NCBI GenBank assembly: GCA_022072505.1
Contig: JAJVHU010000009.1
Span: forward strand, 36,891 to 100,890
Origin: Phycisphaerae bacterium
GTDB taxonomy: Bacteria > Planctomycetota > Phycisphaerae > UBA1845
DNA length: 64,000 bases
Direction: 5' to 3'
A program made the position numbers and the translations under genes. Positions 1 through 9,558 of the stretch are shown here, piece after piece. The notes beneath the pieces were generated by a model. It saw nothing but the letters and a program-made list of their open reading frames with translations. It ran no database searches and was not told the origin of the DNA. How positions within the stretch are numbered: the stretch's first letter is position 1; every line of letters starts with the position of its first letter.

Positions 1-2
1 AC

Positions 3-656
3 CCCGAGGCGTTGAACCTGCCGATGCGGCACTTCCTGATCCGCGCGACGGGCTACTTCGACGTCATCCTCGAGGACGCGAAGGATTCGTTTTCGCCGCC
101 GATCCGCAAGGACTACGGTCTGATCGCTTTTGACGGCGGGCGGGTGCGCATCGACACGACGACGATCTTCCGGATCGTCGTGCCGATCCCGCCGGACAGC
201 TTCTTCTTCGAGGACGCGATCTACCCGTCGCCCGGGGCCTACAAGATTGAAATCACGTACTTCCAGCGGTTCAACCCCGGCGGAACCGACGGGACGGAAC
301 TGGCGGGCGTTGAATTGCGCACGTGCCAGCCGGACGGGTTCGACCATCCGGGAGGCGAGCTCATGATCTGTCCGGACGGCAGCCTCGCACGGGTCACGCC
401 GCCGAGGCTGATCTACCAGTTCGAGGACGTGCTGCCGGAGATCGTGGGCGACTTCGACGCCGATAACGACGTGGATCTGTTCGACTTCTCGCGGTTTCAG
501 CGATGCTTCACCGACTCGGGGTTCGAGGGCGAATACGATGAGGGGTGCGAGAAGTTCGACCTCGAACTCGACGACGACGTGGATCTGGACGACTACCGCG
601 ACTCGTTCTCCGAGTTCACGGGCGCGCTCGAATGCGATCGCGTGGGAGGGGGATGA
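3..656 (+). CDS. Exported-type protein with dockerin-like calcium loops, 5' end outside window
   Basis: The frame is already open at the first bases, so the N-terminus lies upstream and the product cannot be fully judged. The visible part has a beta-rich middle (PGAYKIEITYF) and ends in two Asp-rich EF-hand-like loops, DFDADNDVDLFDF and LDDDVDLDDY, each followed by a Phe-rich helix. This is the arrangement of a type I dockerin pair. In planctomycete-type genomes such repeats occur on many exported proteins without a cellulosome; that comparison is from family knowledge. The stop overlaps the start of the next gene by four bases (ATGA), so the two are probably translated together with the multihaem cytochrome downstream. 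I do not recognise the N-terminal part and propose no function. Confidence 0.75.
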   Translation, partial: PEALNLPMRHFLIRATGYFDVILEDAKDSFSPPIRKDYGLIAFDGGRVRIDTTTIFRIVVPIPPDSFFFEDAIYPSPGAYKIEITYFQRFNPGGTDGTELAGVELRTCQPDGFDHPGGELMICPDGSLARVTPPRLIYQFEDVLPEIVGDFDADNDVDLFDFSRFQRCFTDSGFEGEYDEGCEKFDLELDDDVDLDDYRDSFSEFTGALECDRVGGG

Positions 657-2479
657 TCCGGATGCGCTTGAAGCCTGTCGGCGCCTGCATCAGTGCGGCC
701 ATGCTTGCCGCGTCGGTCCGCGCGGAGATCCCGATCAAGACCACGCTGCGCGATTTCTTTCAGGGCGGAAGCCAGCCCGACGGCGGATACGACCAGTTCC
801 TGCACAGCCAGAACTGCGGAACGTGTCACGGGTCGGTGGAGGAGAGCGTGCGGATCATGCAGCCGTGGGAGGGCAGCATGATGGCGCACGCGGCGCGGGA
901 TCCGCTCTTCTACGCGTGCCTCGCCATCGCCGAGCAGGACGCGCAGTTCGTCGGCGACATCTGCATCCGCTGTCACACGCCTCGAGCGTGGCTGTCGGGA
1001 CGGTCGAACCCGACCGACGGCTCGGCGATCAACGCCAGCGACCGCGACAGCGTCAACTGCAATCTCTGCCACCGGATGGTGGACCCGGTGTACGAGAAAG
1101 GCGTCAGCCCGGTCGAAGACGCGACCGTCCTGAACAACCTTCTCAACATTCCCGCGGATTTCTCGGGGGGGAAGTACGTGATGGATCCGCGCGACCGGCG
1201 TCGCGGAGCGCGCGCCACCGAGCCGCCGCACTCCTTCCTGCACTCGCCGTTTCATAAGGAGGCGCAGCTTTGCGGGACGTGCCACGACGTCAGCAACCCG
1301 GCGTACACCCGCCAGCCGGATGACACTTACGTCCTGAACGAGTTGGACGCGGAGCACCCGACGGACCTTGCCTACGACCAGTTCCCGCTGGAGCGGACCT
1401 TCAGTGAGTGGCTGGCCAGCGACTTCGCCCGCGGCGGCATCGACATGGGCGGTCGCTTCGGGGGCAACCGCCGGGTGGTCAGCACCTGCCAGGACTGTCA
1501 CATGCCCGCGGTGGACGGGGCGGCGTGCGACTTCGGCGATCCGCCGGTGTACCCCGACCTGGCGGCGCACGAACTGGTCGGCGGCAACGCCTGGGTCGGC
1601 GAGATGATCATCAACCTTTACCCCAACGAAGTGAACGCCGACGCCCTGATCGCCGGGATGGAGCGTGCGAGGGACATGCTCCGTCGCTCGCTGACCCTCG
1701 AAGCGACGCAGGACGGCGACCTGCTGCGCGTCCGCATCGTCAATGAAACCGGGCATAAACTTCCGTCGGGATATCCCGAGGGCCGGCGGATGTGGATCCA
1801 GATCGAATGTCGTGACGTTAACGGAGACCTTCTTGCCGAGTTCGGAGCGTATGACTGGGATCGGGCCAACCTCTCGACCGAAGACACGAAGGTCTACGAG
1901 GCGAAGCTGGGGCTGGATCAGGCGGTGGCGGACCTGACGGGTCTTCCGGTCGGCGAGGGGTTTCACTTCGCGCTGAACAACGTCGTGTACAAGGACAACC
2001 GCATCCCCCCGCGCGGCTTCAATAACGAGGTTTTCAAATACATCCAGGCCGCACCCGTGGCGAAGGGGTATTCCGACGGTCAATACTGGGACGAGACGGC
2101 GTACCTGCTACCGATGGGGACGACATCCGCAACAGCGCGGGTGTATTATCAGACGGCGAGCAAGGACTACATCCTTTTCCTCCGCGATGAGAACCGCACC
2201 AACACCGCCGGTCAGGTGCTTTATGATCAGTGGCGACAGACGGGAAAGTCGCCGCCGGTGGAGATGGCGTCTGCGGAGGTTGAGATTCTGTGGTTCAATA
2301 ACGGGGATTTCGACGGAGGCGGAGAGCGGACGCTGTATGATCACGCTGAATCGGTCCTGTGCATGACGGGTCCGGAGGGAGGTCCGGTGGAGCCGGCATG
2401 TGAGCCGGGCGATCTGAACGGCGACGGCGACATCGATCTGGAGGACTGGCGTCGGTTTCAGAATCGGTTCGGCGGGTAG
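653..2479 (+). CDS. Exported five-haem c-type cytochrome with dockerin-like tail
   Basis: This 608-residue protein starts with a short basic segment and a hydrophobic stretch ending near SVRAE, read as a signal peptide. Five CXXCH haem-attachment motifs lie at about residues 55-59 (CGTCH), 104-108 (CIRCH), 136-140 (CNLCH), 207-211 (CGTCH) and 279-283 (CQDCH). The second half lacks haem motifs, looks beta-rich, and closes with a single Asp-rich loop, GDLNGDGDIDLEDW, like half a dockerin. The start at 653 was chosen because it overlaps the previous stop (ATGA) and leads directly into the signal peptide. A periplasmic or surface electron-transfer role follows from the haem motifs; the redox partner and substrate are unknown. 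It resembles the cytochrome c554/HAO-type multihaem fold only by motif spacing, which I could not test. Confidence 0.85.
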   Translation: MIRMRLKPVGACISAAMLAASVRAEIPIKTTLRDFFQGGSQPDGGYDQFLHSQNCGTCHGSVEESVRIMQPWEGSMMAHAARDPLFYACLAIAEQDAQFVGDICIRCHTPRAWLSGRSNPTDGSAINASDRDSVNCNLCHRMVDPVYEKGVSPVEDATVLNNLLNIPADFSGGKYVMDPRDRRRGARATEPPHSFLHSPFHKEAQLCGTCHDVSNPAYTRQPDDTYVLNELDAEHPTDLAYDQFPLERTFSEWLASDFARGGIDMGGRFGGNRRVVSTCQDCHMPAVDGAACDFGDPPVYPDLAAHELVGGNAWVGEMIINLYPNEVNADALIAGMERARDMLRRSLTLEATQDGDLLRVRIVNETGHKLPSGYPEGRRMWIQIECRDVNGDLLAEFGAYDWDRANLSTEDTKVYEAKLGLDQAVADLTGLPVGEGFHFALNNVVYKDNRIPPRGFNNEVFKYIQAAPVAKGYSDGQYWDETAYLLPMGTTSATARVYYQTASKDYILFLRDENRTNTAGQVLYDQWRQTGKSPPVEMASAEVEILWFNNGDFDGGGERTLYDHAESVLCMTGPEGGPVEPACEPGDLNGDGDIDLEDWRRFQNRFGG

Positions 2480-2629
2480 CCGCGCCATGCGGAATGCAAT
2501 TTCAGCGGCGGATCATGACGCAACGGAGGGCGGCTGCCGAGAGGGTATTGGCCGCGTCGGCAGGCGAGGGGGATGGGTGAGCACACGGCGAGTCCGTGGG
2601 CGGGGTCGATTGACATAGGGGGATGGGAC

Positions 2630-3667
2630 ATGAGTCGAATTGGGGCGGGATTCACCGCCGTCGCGGTTGCGGGGTTCATCAGCAGTGCGGCGCAGGCGCA
2701 TCCGCCGGAGCCGATCGGAACGGCGAACATCACGCTGCGGTGGATGACGATGCACGGGCATGAGGAGGTTCTCACCGACGTGCGGGACTTCACGGGACGG
2801 GATCATGACGACGCCGTGCCGCTGGACGGCGACCACAACATCCTCTGCTTTTTTTCGTCCAACGCGTTCGGCATCCGCACCGATGTCCGCGGCGCGATCT
2901 ACGAGAACGAGTCGCTCATCGCGCACGCGTTCTTCAAGGATCATCACGATCACTCGCACGATTACTTTCACATGATCGAGAGCGAGGACACGATGATCAC
3001 GATCGAGATCACCGGCATACATTTCGAGCACCCCGTCACGGTGGTCCGCCCGACGATCCTTCTGCACAAGTTCTGGGACTCGGACCAGGTTGACCAGCTC
3101 GACAACTTCTACATTAACCTGCACAACTACGGGTTGAGCACGGACCTCTGGCGCGATCACGGGTTGTTCTTCCCGAACACCTTCTCGGATTTTCCCGTGC
3201 CGAATTACGACCTTGGAGAAGCGACTTCGGCGGGCGACGTCACGGTGATCGGCGACGGGACGAACGAGATTTCGATCATTTTCTCGTTCCCTTACAGCGT
3301 CTTCAAACACTACGAAGAGACGGGTCAGGACGTTCCGGACGGCCTGCCGGCGCCCTTCGGTTATCTCGAACCGTTTCACTTCCACGTGGAGTGGATCGCG
3401 CGCGGACACGATCCTTATGTGCCGTGCGAGGACGTGAAGAAGTTCAAGGCGAACTGCTCCGGACGGAAGATCAAGGCGAAAGTCGTGGCGAAGCGGCTTG
3501 AGCCGGGCACGCTGGTGACGATCGACAGCGACGGAGAGTGGCACGCGATCGAGATCGGCGAGGACGGCAAGGGCACGACGAGCTTCAAGCCGCGCCGCGC
3601 CGGGGATCACGAGGTGTTCATCGCCGACTGTCCGGATCGCAGCGTCACCGTGACCTGCGGCGGCTGA
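2630..3667 (+). CDS. Exported His-rich protein with the shared four-Cys C-terminal domain
   Basis: The 345-residue product begins MSRIGAG and has a signal peptide ending near AQAHP. The ATG at 2630 has a purine-rich GGGGGA about ten bases upstream. The mature part is rich in His and acidic residues, including DHHDHSHDYFH, which could bind metal. The last 80 residues (3425-3664) start CEDVKKFKANC and finish TVTCGG. The same kind of tail occurs on the beta-propeller protein at 6272-7897, the subtilase at 54257-56035 and the decayed gene at 62535-63397. I do not recognise the His-rich body and assign no activity. A long hairpin follows at 3690-3727 and probably ends the transcript. Confidence 0.75.
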   Translation: MSRIGAGFTAVAVAGFISSAAQAHPPEPIGTANITLRWMTMHGHEEVLTDVRDFTGRDHDDAVPLDGDHNILCFFSSNAFGIRTDVRGAIYENESLIAHAFFKDHHDHSHDYFHMIESEDTMITIEITGIHFEHPVTVVRPTILLHKFWDSDQVDQLDNFYINLHNYGLSTDLWRDHGLFFPNTFSDFPVPNYDLGEATSAGDVTVIGDGTNEISIIFSFPYSVFKHYEETGQDVPDGLPAPFGYLEPFHFHVEWIARGHDPYVPCEDVKKFKANCSGRKIKAKVVAKRLEPGTLVTIDSDGEWHAIEIGEDGKGTTSFKPRRAGDHEVFIADCPDRSVTVTCGG

Positions 3668-3689
3668 CTCGCACGCACGGTTTGAGTCA

Positions 3690-3727
3690 CATGCGACGGC
3701 GCGCGGTTCAAGGCGCGCCGTCGCATG
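3690..3727. terminator. 15-bp perfect hairpin between convergent genes
   Basis: The arms 3690-3704 and 3713-3727 are perfectly complementary around an eight-base loop (ggttcaag). The hairpin sits in the 65-base gap between two genes that converge on it, so it can serve both strands. There is only a weak T-run after the right arm (gctttcat). It is therefore a probable bidirectional terminator or 3'-end stabiliser rather than a textbook intrinsic terminator. Confidence 0.65.
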
Positions 3728-3732
3728 CGCTT

Positions 3733-6030
3733 TCATCGTTGTCGTCGGTCTGACGTTCCCCCGAGGTCCGAACCGGCGGGAACGGCGCGTCCCGCCCGCA
3801 TCAGCAGCAGGGGCAGCAGCGTCAGGTCCGCGATCAGCGCCCACGTCATCGTGTAACCGATCAGCCCTCCGAAGTGCGCGGTGGGCAGGAAGCTCGACAG
3901 CGTCAGGATCGAGAACCCGCCGATCACGACGATCCCCGTGAAAAGGCAGGCGCGCCCGACGCTCCCGCTGGCGCGGCGGATCGCCTCCGCGCGATCGCCC
4001 GACGCCGCCGCCAGCTCCCGGAAGCGCCAGACATAGTGGACCGTGCTGTCCACCGAGATGCCGAACACCACCGACAGCATCATCACCGTCGTCATGTTCA
4101 CCGGCACGCCCGCCCAACCCATCGTGCCCACGCAGATGACGACCGGAACCGCATTCGGAATCAGGCAGATCAGCGCGAGGCGCAAAGACCGCAGCCACCA
4201 CGCCAGCACCGCCAGAATCGCCGCGCCCGCCAGGGCGAACGACGTGTACTGATCGCGCACCAGCTCGGCGACCAGCGTCGCGTAGAAGGGATAAAGGCCG
4301 GTGACGACGACGACGTGACCGTCTCCGAACACGGCGCGGGCCCGCTTCTGAAGATCCTCAATCACGCGCAGCTTCTCGCCGACGCTGACGCCTTCGATCG
4401 CGCGGAGGTTGATGCGCATCGCCGTGCGATCCGCGCTGAAGAAGTTGCGCAGGGCGTCCGGACCGAGCAGCAGCGACGCGGCGGCGGCGCGGAACGTCAG
4501 CCCGGCGTTCAGCGCGGGCGGCGCGCCGGGCACGACGTCCAGCAGGTCCGCCGGGGTCATCGCCTTGCGGATCACGTTCGGGTGCGCGGCGACGGCGTCC
4601 TCCGCGAACGCCCGGGCGCGGCGCAAGGCGTCGACCGTCATCATGCCTCCGCCGTCGTCGCGGCGGATGACGACGTCCACCGCGCCCAGCGGCGTGAGGT
4701 TCCGCTCGATGAACTCGTAGCTGCGGCGCACCTCGCTGTCCGGACGGAAATTCCGCACGAAGTCGCTTTCAAACCGCAGCCGCGCCGCCCCGGCGGAGGA
4801 CGCGGCGACGACGATGATGAACCCCCCGACCAGCGCCCGAGGATGCGCGATCGAGCGCTCGGCCGCCGCGATCAACCCCCGCCTCACCCGCGCATCCAGC
4901 GCCGTGTCCGAGCGCACGTCCTTCCGCCGCGCCAGCAGGCCGGACAGCACCACGCTGAACACGAGACCGATCCCCAGCCCCAGCGCCATCAGCGCCCCGA
5001 AGGTCCGCACCGGCGTCAGCCGCGAGACGCACACCGACGCGAACCCCGCCATCGTCGTGATCATCGCCGCAGCGCAGGGCATCGTCATGCGCTTCAGCAT
5101 CCGCCTCAGCGCCGCCGTCGGCCTCCCCTCGACGCCGCCCCCGGCGCTTTCCGCCTCCGACCGGCACGCTTCGTAATCCGCCGCGAGTTGCACGCCGTTC
5201 CCGACGGTCAGCACGACGATCAGAATCACGAGCATCTGCACGACCAGCGACGTGTTCAGACCCAGCGCCGCCGCAAGACCCAGCGTACACGCCAGCGTCG
5301 CCAGCCCCGCCCCCACCGTCGCCGCCAGCGGCAGGACGCCGCGCAGCACCACCGCCAACGTCGCTCCAAGCAGCGCAAACGCCGCCAGCGAGAACCGCAC
5401 CAGATCGCGGTCCACCGCCGCGTACATGTCGATCAGCGTCACATAAGGCCCGGCGAGGATGAACTCGGCCTCCGGGTGGTTCCGCCGCGCGTCCTCGACG
5501 ATCGACTTGAGTCGGCCGACGACCTCGCGCCGGTGCTCGCCGTTGCGCGCCGGGTCGGACGCCGCGCCGCCCGCGCCCTCCCCGGACATCTGAAGCACGA
5601 TCGTCGCCGTCCGGCGGTCCCGGCTCAGCAGGTTGCCGTCCACCAGCGGGTGCCGAATGAGGGGCTCCGCCGCGAGACGGCGCAGCCACCCGGGAATCTG
5701 CGTCCACGCTCCAACCTGCTGAACCGACGGCACGTTCTCAAGACGTTCGACCATCCCCGCGACGATCGCCAGCGACGCCGGCGACAGCGCGTCGTCTGTC
5801 CGCATCGCGACGAGGGCGAGTTCGTTGCTCGTGAATTCCTCCAGGGTTGAGCGAAACGTCAGGTAATGCTCGTCGCGCGAGGCGATGAACGCCTCCAGGC
5901 GGTAGTCGCGGCGCAGCCCCGGCTTCAACATCAACACCCCGCCGGCCGCGGCCAGCGCCGCGACGCCGATCGCCGCGCGTCCGGCGCGCCGGAACAGGAT
6001 CGCTTCAACCGCGGATCTCCACATCTGCAT
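3733..6030 (-). CDS. RND/MMPL-family exporter
   Basis: A 765-residue inner-membrane protein with the duplicated RND layout: one N-terminal helix (about residues 18-36), a large periplasmic domain, five or six helices around residues 220-370, another helix near 405, a second periplasmic domain, and a final helix bundle. Motifs typical of the family include VGNGVQLAADYE in the first bundle and VFGISVDSTVHYVWRFRE in the second, where the acidic residues sit at the proton-coupling position. Closest in type to the MMPL/COG1033 predicted exporters, which move lipids or other hydrophobic molecules. No membrane-fusion protein or outer-membrane partner lies beside it, as is usual for MMPL members. The cargo is unknown. 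Confidence 0.85.
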   Translation of the reverse strand: MQMWRSAVEAILFRRAGRAAIGVAALAAAGGVLMLKPGLRRDYRLEAFIASRDEHYLTFRSTLEEFTSNELALVAMRTDDALSPASLAIVAGMVERLENVPSVQQVGAWTQIPGWLRRLAAEPLIRHPLVDGNLLSRDRRTATIVLQMSGEGAGGAASDPARNGEHRREVVGRLKSIVEDARRNHPEAEFILAGPYVTLIDMYAAVDRDLVRFSLAAFALLGATLAVVLRGVLPLAATVGAGLATLACTLGLAAALGLNTSLVVQMLVILIVVLTVGNGVQLAADYEACRSEAESAGGGVEGRPTAALRRMLKRMTMPCAAAMITTMAGFASVCVSRLTPVRTFGALMALGLGIGLVFSVVLSGLLARRKDVRSDTALDARVRRGLIAAAERSIAHPRALVGGFIIVVAASSAGAARLRFESDFVRNFRPDSEVRRSYEFIERNLTPLGAVDVVIRRDDGGGMMTVDALRRARAFAEDAVAAHPNVIRKAMTPADLLDVVPGAPPALNAGLTFRAAAASLLLGPDALRNFFSADRTAMRINLRAIEGVSVGEKLRVIEDLQKRARAVFGDGHVVVVTGLYPFYATLVAELVRDQYTSFALAGAAILAVLAWWLRSLRLALICLIPNAVPVVICVGTMGWAGVPVNMTTVMMLSVVFGISVDSTVHYVWRFRELAAASGDRAEAIRRASGSVGRACLFTGIVVIGGFSILTLSSFLPTAHFGGLIGYTMTWALIADLTLLPLLLMRAGRAVPAGSDLGGTSDRRQR

Positions 6031-6060
6031 CGGGGCCAGTGTAGACCGAGCCCGACTTCG

Positions 6061-6141
6061 GGCCTACCTGCGCCGCGCGGCTTCAGCCCGCGCGAACTCT
6101 TCAGGCCTACCTGCGCCGCGAGGCTTCAGCCCGCGCGAACT
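6061..6141. repeat. Two 38-bp direct copies of a GCTTCAGC-centred repeat
   Basis: Positions 6061-6098 and 6104-6141 are 38-base direct copies differing at one position. Each contains ggcttcagcccgcgcgaact, whose centre GGCT-TC-AGCC folds back on itself. The same hairpin centre recurs at 9559-9637, 32646-32711 and, with compensating base changes, at 57652-57669. The pair lies in the 240-base gap between two minus-strand genes, downstream of the beta-propeller gene and upstream of the exporter. I see no coding signal in the gap. Confidence 0.75.
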
Positions 6142-6271
6142 TGCGAACCCGCCGTGTTTCCGAAGTTCGCGCAGACCGAGGCCCGCGACGCCGAAGATAG
6201 ACGCCGCGGGCCTGTGACTGCGTATCTCTGCCCGACATCGGTGCGGAAATCCCGATCCGCACCGCATACGA

Positions 6272-7897
6272 TTACGGACAGGAATACTCAAACGTGGATT
6301 CCGCGCCGCACCCGAACGTCGCCACGGCGACGCCCGATCCGGACGCCAGATTCTTGAACTTCGCCTTGCCCTTGCCGTTGGCCTTGAGCACGCCGGATTT
6401 TGCCTCGCCGCTTTGCAGCTCGACCGTGAAAGCGTCGAAGGGCGCACCCCCGCCGACCTTCACGACGAGCAGCCCGCCGCCGTCGCGCGCCTTGCAGTTC
6501 GCCGCGGTAATCGTCTCTGTCCCGAGGCAGGCGGCTTCACTGTAACGGAGAGTGAAGGATTCGGTTTTGCCCGAACTTCCCAACGTGGTTCCGGTCACGA
6601 AAAAGGTGTCATTCGGCCCGAGCACGACGGAGAACCCGTAATCCTGCCCCCCGCCCTCGCCGTTGAAAAGATCGCTCCAGAGCAGGGCGCCGTTCGTGTT
6701 GTACTTGATCGTGATCGCGTCGTCCCCGCGGCTGTATCCGTTCCAGCCGTATCCCGTCACGTACACGTCCGCGTTCTCGTTCAATTCAAGATCGAAGCCC
6801 CAGTCCTCGCCGAACCACTCCGTGCGGAATCGCTGAACCCACTGTGCGGCGCCGGCGGAGTTGTACTTGATCGTCGCCATGTCGTACTCGCCGCCGCCGG
6901 TCATCGACGCGCCGGTGACGTACACGTTGTGCGCGGCGTCCACCTCAACGTCCCACCCGTAGTGAAACCCGTATCCGCCGTAGGTGGCGCTCCACTGAAA
7001 GTCGCCGTTGGCGGCGTACTTCAGCGTCGCGTAGTCAAAACCCGCCGCCGTGTCCTCGATCCCCACGAGATAGACATTGTCGGCGCTGTCCGTCGTGATG
7101 CCGTAAGGACCGTCGCCGCCGTTGGCCGCGCCGTTGTGATAGCGCTCCCAGAGCAGGTTGCCGTCCAGGTCGTATTTCAAAGTCATGAAGTCGATCGTCC
7201 CGCTGGAACCGATGCCGTCGCCGCCGACATAAAGCGACCCGGCGTCCGACACTTCCAGAACGTATCCTCGCGACGTCGGGTTGCCCGGATAAGAACCCGT
7301 GTGACGCCGAACCCACGTCTGGGATCCGTCCGGAGCGTACTTGATCACGACGGTTTCATCGAAACCGCTGGCGCCCACCGAGAAACCGGAGACGTAAATA
7401 TTATTGTCCGCGTCGAGGTCGAGCAGCGGTCCGAAGGGGCCGTCGTCCGCGCTGACGGGTCCGTCATACCGGTTCGCCCACAAGAGCTCGCCGTCGGGGG
7501 CGAATTTCAACGTCAGGATGTCGTAGCCCGTGCCGTCGCCGATCGACGGGCCGATCACGATGATGTTGTCCTGAGCGTCAATCTTGAGATAGAAGCCCTG
7601 ATCGTAACTGTCGCCGGGGCCCGTGTACCCGCTCACCCAGAGCACTTTCCCGGCGGGGCTGAACTTCACGACCTGCACGTCATAATCCGACGCCGTCAAT
7701 TCCGTCCAGCCCGCGACGATGATGTTGCCTTCGCTGTCCAGGACGCCCTGGCTGCCCACGTCGCCGATGCTCAGCGGATTCACGTACTGGGCCAGCCACG
7801 TGCGCCGGATCGGCTGCCCCGACGCCGTGATGACCGGCAGCACTCCGAAGACGCCGGCCAGGGTCAACGATCCCGCTATCCCACGCTTCCCTCGCAT
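6272..7897 (-). CDS. Exported SBBP-type beta-propeller protein with the shared C-terminal domain
   Basis: The 541-residue protein starts MRGKRGIAG with a signal peptide ending near TASGQ; the ATG has AAAGGA about eight bases upstream. The body is built of seven to nine repeats of the type ...VYVTGxxxG...xDxxTIKYxxxGxxLW, each with DYDxxTLKY- or YDMATIKY-like strands, typical of SBBP/bacterial propeller repeats. After the last blade an 85-residue tail (6275-6529), beginning CLGTETITAANC and ending EYSCP, matches the tail domain of the genes at 2630, 54257 and 62535. The role is probably binding at the cell surface or periplasm, inferred only from the fold. The gene is flanked by repeats downstream. 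Confidence 0.85.
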   Translation of the reverse strand: MRGKRGIAGSLTLAGVFGVLPVITASGQPIRRTWLAQYVNPLSIGDVGSQGVLDSEGNIIVAGWTELTASDYDVQVVKFSPAGKVLWVSGYTGPGDSYDQGFYLKIDAQDNIIVIGPSIGDGTGYDILTLKFAPDGELLWANRYDGPVSADDGPFGPLLDLDADNNIYVSGFSVGASGFDETVVIKYAPDGSQTWVRRHTGSYPGNPTSRGYVLEVSDAGSLYVGGDGIGSSGTIDFMTLKYDLDGNLLWERYHNGAANGGDGPYGITTDSADNVYLVGIEDTAAGFDYATLKYAANGDFQWSATYGGYGFHYGWDVEVDAAHNVYVTGASMTGGGEYDMATIKYNSAGAAQWVQRFRTEWFGEDWGFDLELNENADVYVTGYGWNGYSRGDDAITIKYNTNGALLWSDLFNGEGGGQDYGFSVVLGPNDTFFVTGTTLGSSGKTESFTLRYSEAACLGTETITAANCKARDGGGLLVVKVGGGAPFDAFTVELQSGEAKSGVLKANGKGKAKFKNLASGSGVAVATFGCGAESTFEYSCP

Positions 7898-8187
7898 GAC
7901 TTCATCCTTTCCTGATCGAGTTGAGTTGATTGAGATGTTCTGCTGCGCCCTTCATGTCGGATTCGGTCACGCCCGATCCGGGCGATCCGACCCCGTTTTC
8001 CGCGCCAGGGCGCGTCGGCTCACGCCTTCCACGAGTTAGACGTAATCCAGCCGGGCAACTGCCGCGCCCCTCGCGGCGGAGGGCTTGCGGCGGGCGGATC
8101 CGGCGGGCCGGATCCGGTCGAGAACGCCGCGCAAGCCGAACTCCGCTTTTTGACGAGAGGGCGTTATCCACCTTTAATCACGCCCGG

Positions 8188-8655
8188 ATGTGGCCGTGGA
8201 ATGACTCAGCCGCGTGGAACGCCCTCTGCCGGGGTCAGACATGCCCCCTGTGCGTTCCGAACGCACCGCCGGACACGATCCTGTCCCTGCCTGCCGCACA
8301 CGTCGTCGTTCCGCGCCTTGCGTGTCTGCCCGGATACGTTTGCCTCGTGTACCGCCGCCACGCCGTCGAGGTTCACGACCTGACGAACGCCGAGGTCGCA
8401 GCGTTCACCGCCGACCTGCTGCGGGTCAGCGCGGCGGTCAAGCGCCTGCGCCGCGCCGTCAAGATGAATCTCGCAAGCCTCGGGAACCTCGTCCCGCATC
8501 TTCACGTTCACGTCTGCCCGCGCAGTCCCGGCGACCGGTTTGAAGGGCGCCCGCTTGATCCCGGCGACGTGTGCGGCGACGTGTATGCGGATGCCGAGCA
8601 CGAGTCGTATGTCGCCGCCTTGCGGCTGGCGCTCGCGCCGTCGTGTCCGCAATAA
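8188..8655 (+). CDS. HIT-family protein (nucleotide hydrolase/transferase)
   Basis: A 155-residue protein with the histidine-triad signature HLHVHVCPR near residue 105, the defining active site of HIT nucleotide hydrolases. The upstream NLVPH and the N-terminal WxxxLCRGQTCPLC region also fit. The two N-terminal cysteines (CRGQTCPLC) may form a small zinc site, as in several HIT proteins. The frame stays open upstream to 7930, but conservation begins only at MWPWNDS, so I chose 8188; no strong ribosome site is visible. The gene precedes tatD by about 100 bases on the same strand. Substrate unknown; an adenylyl-phosphoramidase-like activity is the family default. Confidence 0.85.
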   Translation: MWPWNDSAAWNALCRGQTCPLCVPNAPPDTILSLPAAHVVVPRLACLPGYVCLVYRRHAVEVHDLTNAEVAAFTADLLRVSAAVKRLRRAVKMNLASLGNLVPHLHVHVCPRSPGDRFEGRPLDPGDVCGDVYADAEHESYVAALRLALAPSCPQ

Positions 8656-8753
8656 GCCCGGATGGCGCGCCGCGTTGACGCCGGGGTGTCGCCGGCTACA
8701 AAAGTCTGCCGCATCCGCAACCTTGCACCGCCGCTGAAAAGACGGAACCGCGC

Positions 8754-9554
8754 ATGAGACTGATCGACACGCACGCACACCTGACGTATCCGGGTCTTGT
8801 CGAACGCATCGACGAGGTGCTGGCGCGCTGCGCTGAAGCGGGCGTCGAGCGGGTCATCACGATCGGGACGGACGCGGAGGAGATTCTCGCCGCGCTGCGT
8901 CTTGCCGAGCGCTGCCCGGATCGCGTGTTCGCCGCAGCCGGGTTTCATCCGCATGAGGCCGCGAAGATCGCCGACCCGGACTGGACCGTCCTGCGCGAGG
9001 CGCTGGCGCATCCGGCGGTGGTCGGTTTCGGCGAGATGGGGCTTGACTATCATTATGACTTCGCTCCGCGTGACATTCAGCAGCGCGTCTTCCGCAGGCA
9101 GCTCGATCTCGCGTCGGAGTTCGGTCTGCCGATCATCATTCATTGCCGCGAGGCGTTCGACGACCTCCGCCCGATCCTGCTGGCCGCCGGGTTCGAAGGC
9201 CGCCGGGTCGTGTTTCACTGCTTCACGGGGACGTCGGAGGAGGCGGCGGCGATCGCCGGGCACGGCTGGCGGGTCTCCTTCACCGGCATCGTCACGTTCA
9301 AAGGATCGACGCAGCTTCAGGCGATCGCCCGGACGTACCCCGCGGATCAACTGATGATCGAGACGGACTCGCCGTATCTGTCCCCGGTCCCGGTGCGCGG
9401 CGTCAAGCCGAATGAGCCGGCCCACGTCGCCCACGTCGCCCGGTTTCTGGCGGAACTGCGCGGCGAGCCTTACGATGGGTTGGCGCGGCGGACGTGGGAG
9501 AACAGCCTCGCGTTTTTCCGTCGTCAGAGCGGCGCCGAAATGCAGAAAGGATGA
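8754..9554 (+). CDS. tatD: TatD-family metal-dependent DNase
   Basis: This 266-residue TIM-barrel hydrolase has all the metal ligands of the TatD family in order: DTHAHL at residues 5-10, GEMGLDYH (Glu bridging two metals), IIHCRE (His), FHCFTG (His) and IETDSPYL (Asp). The length matches the usual 255-265 residues. TatD proteins act as 3'-5' exonucleases or deoxyribonucleases in DNA repair and decay; that role is from family knowledge. A hairpin-bearing repeat begins five bases after the stop and may end the transcript. Confidence 0.93.
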   Translation: MRLIDTHAHLTYPGLVERIDEVLARCAEAGVERVITIGTDAEEILAALRLAERCPDRVFAAAGFHPHEAAKIADPDWTVLREALAHPAVVGFGEMGLDYHYDFAPRDIQQRVFRRQLDLASEFGLPIIIHCREAFDDLRPILLAAGFEGRRVVFHCFTGTSEEAAAIAGHGWRVSFTGIVTFKGSTQLQAIARTYPADQLMIETDSPYLSPVPVRGVKPNEPAHVAHVARFLAELRGEPYDGLARRTWENSLAFFRRQSGAEMQKG

Positions 9555-9558
9555 TCTG

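Noticed and set aside
1..2479. Cellulosome components because of dockerin-like loops
   Set aside because: No cohesin, glycoside hydrolase or scaffoldin is present; such loops are widespread on exported proteins of this group.
3874..5850. Very long plus-strand frame opposite the RND exporter, rich in Arg, His and Gln
   Set aside because: Its composition is what a GC-rich membrane-protein gene gives on the opposite strand; the exporter frame has clear helices and family motifs.
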